A DNA stretch of 64,000 nt from DASRDU01 sp035560235 (GTDB lineage: Bacteria; Acidobacteriota; Blastocatellia; RBC074): NCBI GenBank assembly GCA_035560235.1, contig DATMAG010000086.1, positions 1 through 64,000 on the forward strand, written 5' to 3'. The notes beneath the pieces were generated by a model. The model was not told the origin of the DNA and made no database searches. It saw only the letters and a list, made by a program, of their open reading frames with translations. This document shows, piece by piece, positions 51,918 to 60,467 of this stretch (the stretch's first letter is position 1; each line of letters begins with the position of its first letter). The position numbers were made by a program, and so were the translations under genes.

Positions 51918-52658
51918 ATGATTATCATTCCAGCGATTGATTTGCGCGGCGGGCGTTGCGTGAGGCTGACGCAGGGTGAACCCTCGGCTGAAACTGTCTA
52001 TTCCGAAAATCCGGTCAATATTGCCAGACAGTTTGTCGAAGATGGCGCGGAGATGATTCATGTCGTCAATCTTGACGGTGCGCTCAATCAGAATGATTCG
52101 GCCAATCTCAGGGCGCTCGAGCGGCTGCTCTCGGCAGTCAACGTGCCGGTTCAGTTCGGCGGCGGCGTGCGTTCGATTGATGATGTGCGGCGGCTGGATG
52201 AACTGGGCGCAACCCGGATCGTGATCGGCACGACGGCGATCGAAAATCCGGTGCTTCTGCAGCACATTATCGATGAGTTCGGTTCGACCATCGTCGTCGG
52301 CATTGACGCGCGCGAAGGCAAGGTGGCAACGCGCGGCTGGCAGAAGATTCTCGACCTCAGCGCCATTGATTTCGCGCAGAAGGTCGCTAAGATGGGCGTC
52401 GAGCGGATCGTTTACACTGACATCGCCCGCGACGGAATGCTCAGCGGCGTCAACCTGGAAGCCACGCAGCAGATAGCCGAAGCGAGCGGCCTGAGAGTGA
52501 CGGCCTCGGGCGGCGTGGCTTCGCTCGATGATATTTATGATCTGAAGGATCTCGAAGAATATGGCGTGGACAGCGTCATTATTGGCAAAGCCCTTTACGA
52601 AGGCCTCTTCACCCTTGCAGAAGCGCTCGATGCAGCGGCGGATGATTATGATGACTGA
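51918..52658 (+). CDS. hisA: HisA, ProFAR isomerase
   Basis: A 246-residue TIM barrel. It starts MIIIPAIDLRGGRCVRL with the catalytic Asp at residue 8. VQFGGGVRSIDDVRRL, GIDAREGKVATRGW, YTDIARDGMLSGVN with the second Asp region, and VTASGGVASLDDI are phosphate-site loops. Known role: isomerisation of ProFAR in histidine synthesis. It is the last his gene in the window, and hisF/hisI do not follow. Confidence 0.93.
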   Translation: MIIIPAIDLRGGRCVRLTQGEPSAETVYSENPVNIARQFVEDGAEMIHVVNLDGALNQNDSANLRALERLLSAVNVPVQFGGGVRSIDDVRRLDELGATRIVIGTTAIENPVLLQHIIDEFGSTIVVGIDAREGKVATRGWQKILDLSAIDFAQKVAKMGVERIVYTDIARDGMLSGVNLEATQQIAEASGLRVTASGGVASLDDIYDLKDLEEYGVDSVIIGKALYEGLFTLAEALDAAADDYDD

Positions 52659-52721
52659 GCCTTAACAAATAACTCGCCGATCAAACACTGCATCCGAAAA
52701 CACTTATCCGGCATCACAGGA

Positions 52722-52748
52722 AACGCGGCTTGAACCTCAGGCCGCGTT
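52722..52748 (+). terminator. Hairpin after hisA, probable terminator
   Basis: A perfect 8-bp G/C-rich stem (AACGCGGC / GCCGCGTT) with an 11-base loop, followed by CGTGTTATTTG. It lies 64 bases after hisA and 101 bases before topA, and separates the his run from topA. Confidence 0.6.
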
Positions 52749-52848
52749 CGTGTTATTTGATGAAACCTTTGCAACAGGACATTTATTTCGCACTCATCTG
52801 CAGTCGTGTTCTGCGGTTGCTGCCGCAAAGAGAGGTTTGAACTGATTT

Positions 52849-55377
52849 ATGGCTAAATCGCTGGTTATCGTCGAGTCGCCCTCAAAAGCAAAAACGATCA
52901 ACAAGTATCTCGGCAGGGATTTCAAGGTCATCGCTTCGGTCGGTCACATCAAGGATCTGCCGAAAAAGGGTCTGGGCGTGGATGTCGAAAACAATTTCGA
53001 GCCAACCTATGAAGTCATGCCCGGCAAGGAAAAGGTGGTCAGAGAGCTGAAGGAAGCAGCCAAAGAGGCCGAGACGATTTATATCGCCACCGACCCTGAC
53101 CGCGAGGGTGAAGCCATCGGCAGGCACATCGCTGAGGAAGTCAGCGGGCGCGGCAAATCAAAGAAGCCCGTCTTTCGCGTGATGTTCAATGAGATCACGA
53201 AATCGGCGGTGCAGGAGGCCTTCAAATCGCCGGGTCAGATCAACGACAACCTGGTTGATGCACAGCAGGCGCGCCGCGTGCTCGATCGCCTGGTCGGATA
53301 TAAGGTCAGCCCGCTGCTCTGGGACAAAGTGCGGCGCGGCTTGTCAGCGGGCCGCGTGCAGACTGTGGCCGTGCGCCTCGTCGTTGAGCGTGAACGCGAA
53401 ATTCAGGCCTTCGTCAAAACTGAGTACTGGACAATCACCGCGAATTTATCGGCGCAGCTTCCGCCCGCCTTCGACGCGCGGCTTTATAAAATTGCCGATC
53501 AGACAGTCAAGACTTCAGGCTTCGATCAGGGTGTAAAGAAAAATGAAGTTCACATCACTGACGAAGCGATGGCGAAACAGATCCTCGCTGAACTCGAGGG
53601 CGCGCGTTACGTTGTTTCCGATGTCTCGACCAAAGAGAAGAAGCGCAATCCGGTGCCGCCCTTCATCACTTCAAAGCTGCAGCAGGAAGCATCGCGCAAG
53701 CTGCGTTTTCCCGTGAAGCGGACGATGCAGATTGCGCAGAAACTTTATGAAGGCAAGGACACCGGCGAAGGCACAGTCGGTCTGATCACTTATATGCGCA
53801 CCGATTCGACGCGCGTGGCCGACAGCGCGCTCGGCGAAGTGCGCGATTTCATCAGCGAACGATACGGCGCAAATTATCTGCCCGAAAAGGCGATTTACTA
53901 TCGCTCGAAAAAGGACGCGCAGGATGCGCACGAAGCGATTCGCCCGACCTCTGTGGCGCGCACGCCGGAATCGCTTGCGAAATATCTCGACAAGGATGAA
54001 CTCGCGCTCTATCGCCTGATCTGGCAGCGATTCGTCGCCTCACAAATGATGCCGGCGATCTTCGATCAGACGACGATTGACATTGCAGCGGGTGCAAAGT
54101 TCCTCTTTCGCGCCACCGGCTCGGTCATCAAATTCGATGGCTTTCTGGCCGTGTACGAGGAAGGCAAGGACGAAAAGGACGAAGACGACGAGGAACGCGA
54201 ACACAAGCTGCCGAAGGTCGAAAAGGGCGAGCAGTTGAAGCTCAATTCAATCACGCCGGATCAGCACTTCACCGATCCGCCGCCGCGTTACACCGAAGCG
54301 ACACTCGTCAAGGCGCTCGAGGAGAAAGGCATCGGGCGGCCTTCGACCTATGCTTCGATTATGACCGTGATTCAGGATCGTGAGTACGTCGAAAAGGTCG
54401 AAGGCAAGTTCAGGCCGACTGAACTTGGCACGATTGTCAACGATCTGCTGATTGGCAGCTTCGATGATCTGTTCAATGTCGAATACACCGCGCGCATGGA
54501 AGAGGAACTCGACGAGATCGAAGAGGGCCGCCTGCAATGGACGGCGGCGATGCGCGAGTTTTACGACAAGTTCACCAGAGACCTGGCCGCCGCGCAGAAG
54601 CACATGCGCGATGTCAAACGTCAGGAGATCATCACTGATGAACTCTGCGAAAAGTGCGGCTCAAGAATGGCAATCAAGTTCGGTCGCTTCGGTCAGTTCC
54701 TTGCCTGCACTAACTATCCCGAATGCAAGAGCACGCGCGAACTCGCCAAACCCGAAGCTGCAAATGAAACCAATGGTGAAGCGGCGGCTGAAGCGGCTGA
54801 GAACCCGTATGCCGGTGAAGTCTGTGAAAACTGCGGCAGGCCGATGACGCTCAAGAAGGGCCGCTTCGGTCAGTTCCTCGCCTGCACGGGCTATCCTGAG
54901 TGCAAGACGACGCGCCGGATCACGAAGAGCGGCACAGTTGCCGCGGCTCCGGTTATGCTTGAAGAGAAATGTCCCGAATGTGGCAGCCAGCTGGCAATCC
55001 GTCAGGGACCGTTTGGCGAATTCACAGCCTGTTCGACCTATCCGACCTGCAAGTACATCAAACGCGAAACGACCGGCGTGCCGTGCCCGCGTCCGGGCTG
55101 CCGGGGCGAAATCGTTGCCAGGAAATCGAAACGCGGCAAGGTCTTTTACGGCTGCTCGGAATATCCGACCTGCGATGTGGTCTTCTGGGACAAGCCTGTT
55201 GCTGAAGCCTGCCCGCAGTGCAAGGCTCCTTTCCTGCTCGAAAAATACAACGCGCGAAAGGATGAGAGGGTGAAGTACTGCCAGGCTGAAGACTGTGATT
55301 ACAAGAGCGGCGGAACACCTGCCGAAGCATCAACCAAAGCCACGACCTCAAAACGAGCGACCCGGCGTGCTTCCTGA
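52849..55377 (+). CDS. topA: TopA, DNA topoisomerase I
   Basis: A type IA topoisomerase of 842 residues. The TOPRIM domain starts with VIVESPSKAKTI and has ATDPDREGEAI. The active-site Tyr is in GLITYMRTDSTR (about residue 315), and HEAIRPTS and GIGRPSTYASI follow. Four C-terminal zinc-finger modules with Cys pairs are visible (CEKCGSRM, CENCGRPM, CPECGSQL, CPRPGCRG), and a further Cys-rich segment (CPQCKAPF) lies near the basic tail. Known role: relaxation of negative supercoils. Confidence 0.97.
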   Translation: MAKSLVIVESPSKAKTINKYLGRDFKVIASVGHIKDLPKKGLGVDVENNFEPTYEVMPGKEKVVRELKEAAKEAETIYIATDPDREGEAIGRHIAEEVSGRGKSKKPVFRVMFNEITKSAVQEAFKSPGQINDNLVDAQQARRVLDRLVGYKVSPLLWDKVRRGLSAGRVQTVAVRLVVEREREIQAFVKTEYWTITANLSAQLPPAFDARLYKIADQTVKTSGFDQGVKKNEVHITDEAMAKQILAELEGARYVVSDVSTKEKKRNPVPPFITSKLQQEASRKLRFPVKRTMQIAQKLYEGKDTGEGTVGLITYMRTDSTRVADSALGEVRDFISERYGANYLPEKAIYYRSKKDAQDAHEAIRPTSVARTPESLAKYLDKDELALYRLIWQRFVASQMMPAIFDQTTIDIAAGAKFLFRATGSVIKFDGFLAVYEEGKDEKDEDDEEREHKLPKVEKGEQLKLNSITPDQHFTDPPPRYTEATLVKALEEKGIGRPSTYASIMTVIQDREYVEKVEGKFRPTELGTIVNDLLIGSFDDLFNVEYTARMEEELDEIEEGRLQWTAAMREFYDKFTRDLAAAQKHMRDVKRQEIITDELCEKCGSRMAIKFGRFGQFLACTNYPECKSTRELAKPEAANETNGEAAAEAAENPYAGEVCENCGRPMTLKKGRFGQFLACTGYPECKTTRRITKSGTVAAAPVMLEEKCPECGSQLAIRQGPFGEFTACSTYPTCKYIKRETTGVPCPRPGCRGEIVARKSKRGKVFYGCSEYPTCDVVFWDKPVAEACPQCKAPFLLEKYNARKDERVKYCQAEDCDYKSGGTPAEASTKATTSKRATRRAS

Positions 55378-55402
55378 AATCAGACTTTCAGCTGAACCAC
55401 GA

Positions 55403-55441
55403 AAGCGGCACGAAACAGCTCATGGCTGTTTCGTGCCGCTT
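55403..55441 (+). terminator. Strong hairpin terminator after topA
   Basis: A perfect 17-bp stem (AAGCGGCACGAAACAGC and its complement) with a 5-base loop, 25 bases after the topA stop. The 3' side continues TTCAGTTCTG, only a weak T-run. Confidence 0.75.
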
Positions 55442-55473
55442 CAGTTCTGATTCAGACCTTCATTCTGAGAGAG

Positions 55474-55586
55474 CCGGGTAAAGCCCGGCACGCAGCAGAA
55501 TGATCGAACTGAAAGCGCTGTTCATCACGGCACTCTATCCCCCGCCTTCAGTCCGATCATTCTGCTGCGTGCCGGGCTTTACCCGG
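55474..55586. repeat. Perfect 33-bp inverted repeat with nested hairpins (REP/BIME-like)
   Basis: Arms at 55474-55506 and 55554-55586 are perfectly complementary over 33 bases and mostly complementary for about ten more towards the loop. Each arm contains its own small palindrome GCCGGG-TAAAG-CCCGGC, as REP elements do. The right arm carries the stop codon and last codon of the VOC gene that ends at 55579. No gene lies between the arms. Confidence 0.88.
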
Positions 55587-56019
55587 TCGGTCTTTCAACA
55601 GCCTGCGAAAAGCAGATGACATAACCGTTGCAGTCTTCAACCGCAAACTCTCTGGTGTCGTATTCTGTCGTCTCAGGCTTCCTGACGATCCTCGCCTTTC
55701 GCGACTTCAGCTCCTGATAGAGCGCATCAAGATCAGCGACGTTGATGTAAGCGTCACAGTCGGCGCAGCGCGGCAGTCTGCGCCGGGCAGGCGATTCAGG
55801 GCCGAGCCGCTTTTTTTCGGGTTCGCCCTGGCTTTTAAGCATAATCTCAATTCCGTCGCGCAGCACCGAAGTAAAGCGCGGCGGATAGCCGAAGTAACCG
55901 TCAATATCGAAGCCCAGCTTTTCACGGTAGTACTCGGCTGACTCTTCCACATCAGCAACTACAAAGAGTGGTGAGATGCTCCGCAGTTGCCTTGATTCGC
56001 ACTGATTCTCTCCCGGCAT
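55579..56019 (-). CDS. VOC-superfamily (glyoxalase/bleomycin-resistance-like) protein
   Basis: A single-unit VOC protein of 146 residues. ISPLFVVADVEESAEYYREKLGFDIDGYFG and FAVEDCNGYVICFSQ are the two paired beta-alpha-beta motifs, and a Cys pair (CADCDAY) lies in the middle. The ATG at 56019 is preceded by AAGGAAA; an upstream TTG was rejected. The C-terminal end is encoded inside an inverted-repeat arm. The substrate is unknown. Confidence 0.8.
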   Translation of the reverse strand: MPGENQCESRQLRSISPLFVVADVEESAEYYREKLGFDIDGYFGYPPRFTSVLRDGIEIMLKSQGEPEKKRLGPESPARRRLPRCADCDAYINVADLDALYQELKSRKARIVRKPETTEYDTREFAVEDCNGYVICFSQAVERPTG

Positions 56020-56060
56020 GACTTTTCCTTCCAATCAAAGCAAATGGACAGCTCTCAGGA

Positions 56061-56160
56061 AAATTTCAGCGGTCACGAATGAACACGAATCTGTTTCTGC
56101 CAGCGAACCGTTTGTTCTCGTTATTTCGTGCAGCTGCGTGTTCATTCGCGGCTGAAAATC
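56061..56160. repeat. Imperfect inverted repeat between the VOC and BtrH-like genes
   Basis: AAATTTCAGCGGTCACGAATGAACACGAAT (left arm, quoted in part as GAATGAACACGAAT) faces CGTGTTCATTCGCGGCTGAAAAT on the right, giving arms at about 56061-56090 and 56131-56160. No coding frame is seen between them. It occupies most of the 172-base gap between the two minus-strand genes. Confidence 0.65.
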
Positions 56161-56191
56161 CTTTCCCGGATTCCCTGCAATGTCTGAAGTC

Positions 56192-57406
56192 TCAGGCCAC
56201 GAGCTTCTGCAGGATGGCGAGGCCTTTCTCTTCGGCTTCGTGAATCTTTCTGACGTGGCCGCTCAGTTCAGCCAGCAACTCGCGCGTCTGTTTTGCATTC
56301 AGCGGAAAATCCCTTGCAGTTTCCGCCTCGATGGCTGCGAGACGGCGGTTGATCTTCTGCATCTGCGAAGCGGCGGCGGGGCCACGCGCCGTGAATAACT
56401 GATATTTTGCGGCAGTGACCTCTCTGGCTTCGCAGAGCAGGTCAACCGAATCGGGCAGCGCGGCTTTGGCAAGATTGCTCCAGTGTTTTGCGGCGCGACG
56501 ATACTGCGCGGCGGCATCTGTCAGAAACGGATGCGCGGCTTTGCCCATCACAGTTGCGGCTTCGTCAAGAAAGTCAGCGTACAGTGGGCGGAACGCGCCG
56601 CCGCCAGTTCCGGCAGTTTCGATGCTGTGAAAGGTCGCCAGCAGCGCGCGATAAAGCTGCAGACCCGGCCTGAACAGCTTCGGCCAGCCTTTCGGGTCTT
56701 TGGTATCGGTCAGCAGTTCTTCCCATTTCGCCAGCGATGCCAGGCCGAAGTTTCTGATCGGCGGATTGAGCATTTCCCGGCAGCAGTCGCTGATACCCGC
56801 GATGATGGCTGATTTCAGATCAGCAGTTTTTTTCGGCGCGGTCACGGTCATGATTCTGTTTTTGAGCGAAGTGATGGCCGCGCGCGAACGGGCGAGTTCC
56901 TGCGGCGTGATGTGCCAGGCCGCGACTGAACGATCATCAATGCAGATGCGGTTGGCGCGTTCATTCCAGCCGTAAACCACAAAGACATGCACAAACATTT
57001 TGAGCAGGTCTTCTGACAGCCCGTAATAAGACATTCCGGCCAGACTGCCCCAGGTGATGGCCGGACGACCTTTTTCAAGTGCCTCTTTCAGATTTGCTTC
57101 AGCGGTTTTGAGTCCGCCTGATTCCTTGACGGTGACAGTCGCGCCGATGCGTTTGCCGATCTTTTGCAGAAAGTCGGGGCCGGTGTTCTGCCACAGATGC
57201 CGCGTGCCCGTCACCAGCCACGTGCCATCACACATCTCAAAGACGAAATAACCCGCACCGATGCCGCCGCCAATGCCGAGCAGCATGGCTTCGGTGTATG
57301 GCCTGCCGGTGTGCGGCGCTTTGACGCCGACCTGCGCCAGCACGTTTTTCATCGCCGCCGTTTCGCTGTGCGCGCCGCCGAATTGTTTATAGTTCTCAAC
57401 GATCAT
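56192..57406 (-). CDS. BtrH N-terminal/DUF4872-type protein
   Basis: A 404-residue protein. The first ~130 residues (ETAAMKNVLAQVGV, TEAMLLGIGGGIGAGYFVFE) resemble the papain-like BtrH N-terminal domain of butirosin synthesis. Then comes a DUF4872-like part with FVVYGWNERANRICIDDRS, and a long helical C terminus. BtrH is an acyltransferase with a catalytic Cys, but here the usual N-terminal HC pair reads HSET, so a Cys nucleophile is not evident at that place. No biosynthetic cluster surrounds it, so the function is unknown. Confidence 0.68.
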   Translation of the reverse strand: MIVENYKQFGGAHSETAAMKNVLAQVGVKAPHTGRPYTEAMLLGIGGGIGAGYFVFEMCDGTWLVTGTRHLWQNTGPDFLQKIGKRIGATVTVKESGGLKTAEANLKEALEKGRPAITWGSLAGMSYYGLSEDLLKMFVHVFVVYGWNERANRICIDDRSVAAWHITPQELARSRAAITSLKNRIMTVTAPKKTADLKSAIIAGISDCCREMLNPPIRNFGLASLAKWEELLTDTKDPKGWPKLFRPGLQLYRALLATFHSIETAGTGGGAFRPLYADFLDEAATVMGKAAHPFLTDAAAQYRRAAKHWSNLAKAALPDSVDLLCEAREVTAAKYQLFTARGPAAASQMQKINRRLAAIEAETARDFPLNAKQTRELLAELSGHVRKIHEAEEKGLAILQKLVA

Positions 57407-57489
57407 TCTTTTATTTCACCACGACAGTTGCCGGATTCCCGGCCTGTCAGTCAAAACCCTGATTGCAGATGATGCGATTGCTGAATGCA

Positions 57490-57915
57490 TCATTCACTTC
57501 CCTGCGCTGTTCCTTCAGAGCCTTCAGGCAGCGTGTACTCAAATTCATATGAATGCCGTCCGTCAGCGATGTTGATCTTCATCCGGCCTGTCAGCCCGGT
57601 CAGTTGTTCAGTGCCTGAATCGGGAACAACTGTGATGCTCAGTTCCGCTGAGCCACGCGCCATTGTGCCGCTGTGCTGAAGCACAAAAGTTCCGCTGCGC
57701 CCGTCGAGCGTGCCGCTGACTTTTTCGATGGCGACATAGCCCGCCGAGCCTTTGACTGAAGTTCCGGCTGACAGCATCTGTCCTTTGCTGACGGCGGCGA
57801 GCGCGCCGTGAAATGATTTGTCAATCAGCAGGCGACCCGGCACTGCCTCATCAGCCTGATCGGTCTGAGGCGTCAGTTTCACTTCAAAAGTTCCACTCGC
57901 AATGGTCATCATCAT
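57490..57915 (-). CDS. DUF3224-like protein
   Basis: A 141-residue beta-rich soluble protein matching DUF3224 in pattern: ASGTFEVKLTPQ, LLIDKSFHGAL, GYVAIEKVSGTLDGRSGTFVLQHSGTM, LTGLTGRMKI and YEFEYTLP. The function of the family is unknown. The start is one of three consecutive ATGs (57915, 57912, 57909) behind CGGGGG. It follows a VOC gene by six bases and is probably co-transcribed. Confidence 0.8.
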   Translation of the reverse strand: MMMTIASGTFEVKLTPQTDQADEAVPGRLLIDKSFHGALAAVSKGQMLSAGTSVKGSAGYVAIEKVSGTLDGRSGTFVLQHSGTMARGSAELSITVVPDSGTEQLTGLTGRMKINIADGRHSYEFEYTLPEGSEGTAQGSE

Positions 57916-57921
57916 CCCCCG

Positions 57922-58278
57922 TCAGACGCTCTCGGCCTGATAAAACTGCAAACAAACTCCCGAAGGAACGATCATGTGAAACTCGCGCCTGCCCCAGATT
58001 TTCATTTCAAGCGGGCCGACCTGCGCCGGCATCTGGCGATACTCTTCATAAAGCCCGTCGAGGTCGGACACGCCAATGCTGAAGCTCGCGTTTTCAGCCC
58101 ATTCCCGATTGTCATTCACCACCAGGTTGAAGGCGACGTTGTCACGCTCAATCCCGGCCATGCTTTCGCCCTGCCACACAATCGAGAAGCCCATGCCTTC
58201 GGTGTAAAAGACCAGCGCCGCCGCCAGGTCAGACCCGGCAGGAATCAGCGGCGTGACGGATTGAAAATGTGCTTTCAT
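57922..58278 (-). CDS. VOC-superfamily protein
   Basis: A 118-residue single-unit VOC protein. SVTPLIPAGSDLAAALVFYTEGMGFSIVW is the first module and REFHMIVPSGVCLQFYQAE the second. The ATG at 58278 has an AGAGG site. It lies upstream of the DUF3224 gene on the same strand. The substrate is unknown. Confidence 0.8.
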   Translation of the reverse strand: MKAHFQSVTPLIPAGSDLAAALVFYTEGMGFSIVWQGESMAGIERDNVAFNLVVNDNREWAENASFSIGVSDLDGLYEEYRQMPAQVGPLEMKIWGRREFHMIVPSGVCLQFYQAESV

Positions 58279-58300
58279 AAGCTGCCTCTGAATCTTTCCT

Positions 58301-58753
58301 TTACTCATTCAGCAGGGACTTTCTCGCCCGCCGCGCTCTCGTTGCCGACTGTTTTCCCGCGGCAATCTCTTCCTTCAGCATTCGCTGCTGCCCCGGAGTC
58401 ATCCGGTTCCAGGCTGCGCTGGCCCTGCTGTCTGTCAGCAGCAGGCTGATGAGTTCTTCCGGCAGCTCTGCTGAAGCAGCCTTCAGCGTAACATCTGCGC
58501 TGTCGCCTGTCTCAAGACCGAGCAGCCGACAGTCTTTCTCCGTGATGGAGATAAACCAGCGCTCACTGTCCCAGTTTTTGATGGTTCGCCGCTCAACCCG
58601 CCTGCCGTTCAGTTCGACTTCCACGACGGTGGTCTCCTTCAGCGCCCAGTGTTCAATGGCCGACGATGGAATCACCAGATAACGTGGCAGGTTCTCCTGC
58701 TTGCGCTCAATGATTCCTGTTACTTTAACCGGCTGCGAGTCTTCAATACTCAT
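58301..58753 (-). CDS. DUF1905/YdeI-like protein
   Basis: A 150-residue protein. The N-terminal beta barrel resembles DUF1905 (VTGIIERKQENLPRYLVIPSSAIEH). The C-terminal helical segment has the YdeI/OmpD-associated pattern (MTPGQQRMLKEEIAAGKQSATRARRARK). The family is small and soluble, and its role is not settled. A hairpin lies just upstream at 58767-58797. Confidence 0.75.
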   Translation of the reverse strand: MSIEDSQPVKVTGIIERKQENLPRYLVIPSSAIEHWALKETTVVEVELNGRRVERRTIKNWDSERWFISITEKDCRLLGLETGDSADVTLKAASAELPEELISLLLTDSRASAAWNRMTPGQQRMLKEEIAAGKQSATRARRARKSLLNE

Positions 58754-58766
58754 TGTGATGTGTGTT

Positions 58767-58797
58767 GCGCTGTCACCCTGAATTGTTCGGGTGACAG
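58767..58797 (-). terminator. Hairpin between the broken VOC gene and the YdeI-like gene
   Basis: CGCTGTCACCCTGAA and TTCGGGTGACAGCG pair over 14 bases with one bulge and a 2-base loop. Placed after the broken VOC gene on the minus strand, it could end that transcript. No T-run is evident. Confidence 0.55.
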
Positions 58798-58837
58798 CGC
58801 GTCTGTCTCTGCTTTCACACTATCCACGCCGTGATCA

Positions 58838-59214
58838 TCAGCGCGCCGAATCGTCAGGCTGCATAATGCCGAAGATGTTGCCTTCGGTGTCCTTGAAACA
58901 GGCCAGCCAGCCGACGCCCGGCACGGCCATTTTGGGAACGACGATTTCGCCGCCGTGCGCACTGATCTTTGCGACGTAATCATCTACGGACGGCACATCA
59001 ATCGTGTTGACGACCGGCTGATCAGGATGCCTGCGTTTCATCAGGCCGCCGTTGATGCCGGGCTGATTGTTGTCTCCGGTGGTGATGAGCCAGTAAGGTT
59101 CCGGCCCGTCCCATTTGCTGATCTGCCATCCGAACACCTGCTGATAAAAGCCGCAGGCGCGGTCAGCGTCAGCGTGCAATAACCTTCTGGAATCGGGTTG
59201 ACTTTCCCGGACAT
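58838..59214 (-). pseudogene. VOC gene with out-of-frame N terminus from a PhnB-like paralogue
   Basis: A strong AAGGAGAG site and ATG at 59214 begin a frame whose first ~16 residues (MSGKVNPIPEGYCTLT) are the typical start of PhnB-like VOC proteins. That frame then turns into nonsense and stops after 56 codons. In another frame, from about 59179, a normal VOC body begins (ADADRACGFYQQVFGWQISKW ... CFKDTEGNIFGIMQ) but lacks its first strand. The locus looks like a fusion of two VOC genes with a frameshift. Use of a TTG at 59179 is possible, so some product may still be made. Confidence 0.62.
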
Positions 59215-59310
59215 AGTTCTCTCCTTTCGGCTGGTTGAGGCCGTTTGTGTGACTGCTGAATTGAAGCGGGTGGATTGCGAACAGATTCCGGCAGCGACGA
59301 ATCTGCCGGT

Positions 59311-59673
59311 TCAGTTTGAATGCAGCGCAATGCGGTTGCCTTCGCTGTCAAGCACGATGGCGCGATAACCGAACGGGCCGATCTGATGTTTCGCTTTGAT
59401 GATGCTGCCGCCGTTTGCTTCGACTGCGGCGATGGCTTCATCGAGGCGACCGTCCACGCTGAAGTAAATCAGCGGGCCGTCAGCGGACGGTTGCGTTTCG
59501 GCGTCAGCGACCAGACAGCCGGAAACGTCATTGCCGCCGTGCGCGAACACAGCGACGGGCGTATCCGGCCCGAACTCCTGTTCGACTTTGCGGGCAGTGA
59601 CGTTGCGATAAAAATTGATCGCGCGACTGAGATCGGTCACCGGAATGTCAATCCATCCGATCAGGTTTGCCAT
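59311..59673 (-). CDS. VOC-superfamily protein
   Basis: A 120-residue VOC protein. It starts LIGWIDIPVTDLSRAINFYRNVTARKVE and ends GPFGYRAIVLDSEGNRIALHSN, a complete single VOC unit. AAGGAAAG precedes the ATG. It is one of four intact VOC genes in the last 9 kb; the substrate is unknown. Confidence 0.85.
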   Translation of the reverse strand: MANLIGWIDIPVTDLSRAINFYRNVTARKVEQEFGPDTPVAVFAHGGNDVSGCLVADAETQPSADGPLIYFSVDGRLDEAIAAVEANGGSIIKAKHQIGPFGYRAIVLDSEGNRIALHSN

Positions 59674-59694
59674 GACACTTTCCTTTCTCGCTTT

Positions 59695-60048
59695 TTACGG
59701 ATAAGCCCGTTTGTAAGTGACCAGGTAATGTTTCGAGTCCGGCTGCGTTTTGAATTCAGCCGGTCGCGTGTCGCCATCGAGCGCGTAACAAACCGTCAGG
59801 CGGTCGCCGCTGAGTTCGTAAATGGCGCGAATCGTGCGGCCTTCATTCGGGCCGCTCGTGCCGGTAATGTCCATCACGGCAGGCACGCTGCGGGCATTGA
59901 TCTTCACCAGTCCCTGATCCGACACGCCGCCCACACTGGCCACATATTTGCTGCCGAACATAATAAGCTTCATTGTCCTGAGAATTGCGTCCGGCAGTTG
60001 CTGCCCGCTCAGTTCGGCAGTCACCGGAATCCAGGTTCCATCAAGCAT
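59695..60048 (-). CDS. TIGR03067-like lipocalin-type small protein
   Basis: A 117-residue beta-rich protein with the TIGR03067 pattern: LDGTWIPVTAELSGQQLPDAI, KYVASVGG, PAVMDITGTSGPNEGRTIRAIYELSGDRLTVCYALDGDTRP and a final VTYKR. The family is best known from Planctomycetes and Acidobacteria, and its function is unknown. It overlaps the upstream membrane-protein gene by eight bases. Confidence 0.75.
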   Translation of the reverse strand: MLDGTWIPVTAELSGQQLPDAILRTMKLIMFGSKYVASVGGVSDQGLVKINARSVPAVMDITGTSGPNEGRTIRAIYELSGDRLTVCYALDGDTRPAEFKTQPDSKHYLVTYKRAYP

Positions 60049-60442
60049 GCTGTTGTCCTCCGCGCATCACGCCACCGAGCAGGACGCCGCCCGTGCCCAG
60101 AATCGTGACCACCAGTTGATACCATTTCGGCTGAACCGCCGCTTCCTGTGTTCCGCGCGCCACAAGGATGCTGATCACCGACATCGCCAGCACCAGCACA
60201 CTCAGCGCGCCCGCGTGAATCATCGGATCACGCCCGGCAATCGCGCCCGCGACCCAGCCGCCAATGATCGCCGCCACCAGACTCAGCGCCAGATTGATGA
60301 TCAGATAAGCCAGGGGCGGTTGCACAACTGTTCCGGCCTGCACCGGGCCGATCATAAAACCAGCGGCGATGGTCGTGCCGAAACCGACAAACATGACCAT
60401 CACCATAAATCCCGCAATCACTGCCAGAATGCTCCGCAGCAT
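60041..60442 (-). CDS. Four-helix membrane protein
   Basis: A 133-residue protein with predicted helices at about 4-24, 38-62, 68-90 and 105-125 (LRSILAVIAGFMVMVMFVGFG, YLIINLALSLVAAIIGGWVAGAIAG, ALSVLVLAMSVISILVA, VVTILGTGGVLLGG). I used ATG 60442, preceded by GGGAG; the longer frame upstream runs through other sequence. The function is unknown. Confidence 0.72.
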   Translation of the reverse strand: MLRSILAVIAGFMVMVMFVGFGTTIAAGFMIGPVQAGTVVQPPLAYLIINLALSLVAAIIGGWVAGAIAGRDPMIHAGALSVLVLAMSVISILVARGTQEAAVQPKWYQLVVTILGTGGVLLGGVMRGGQQHA

Positions 60443-60467
60443 GACGTGTTGTTCTCCCTGTTGTGAA

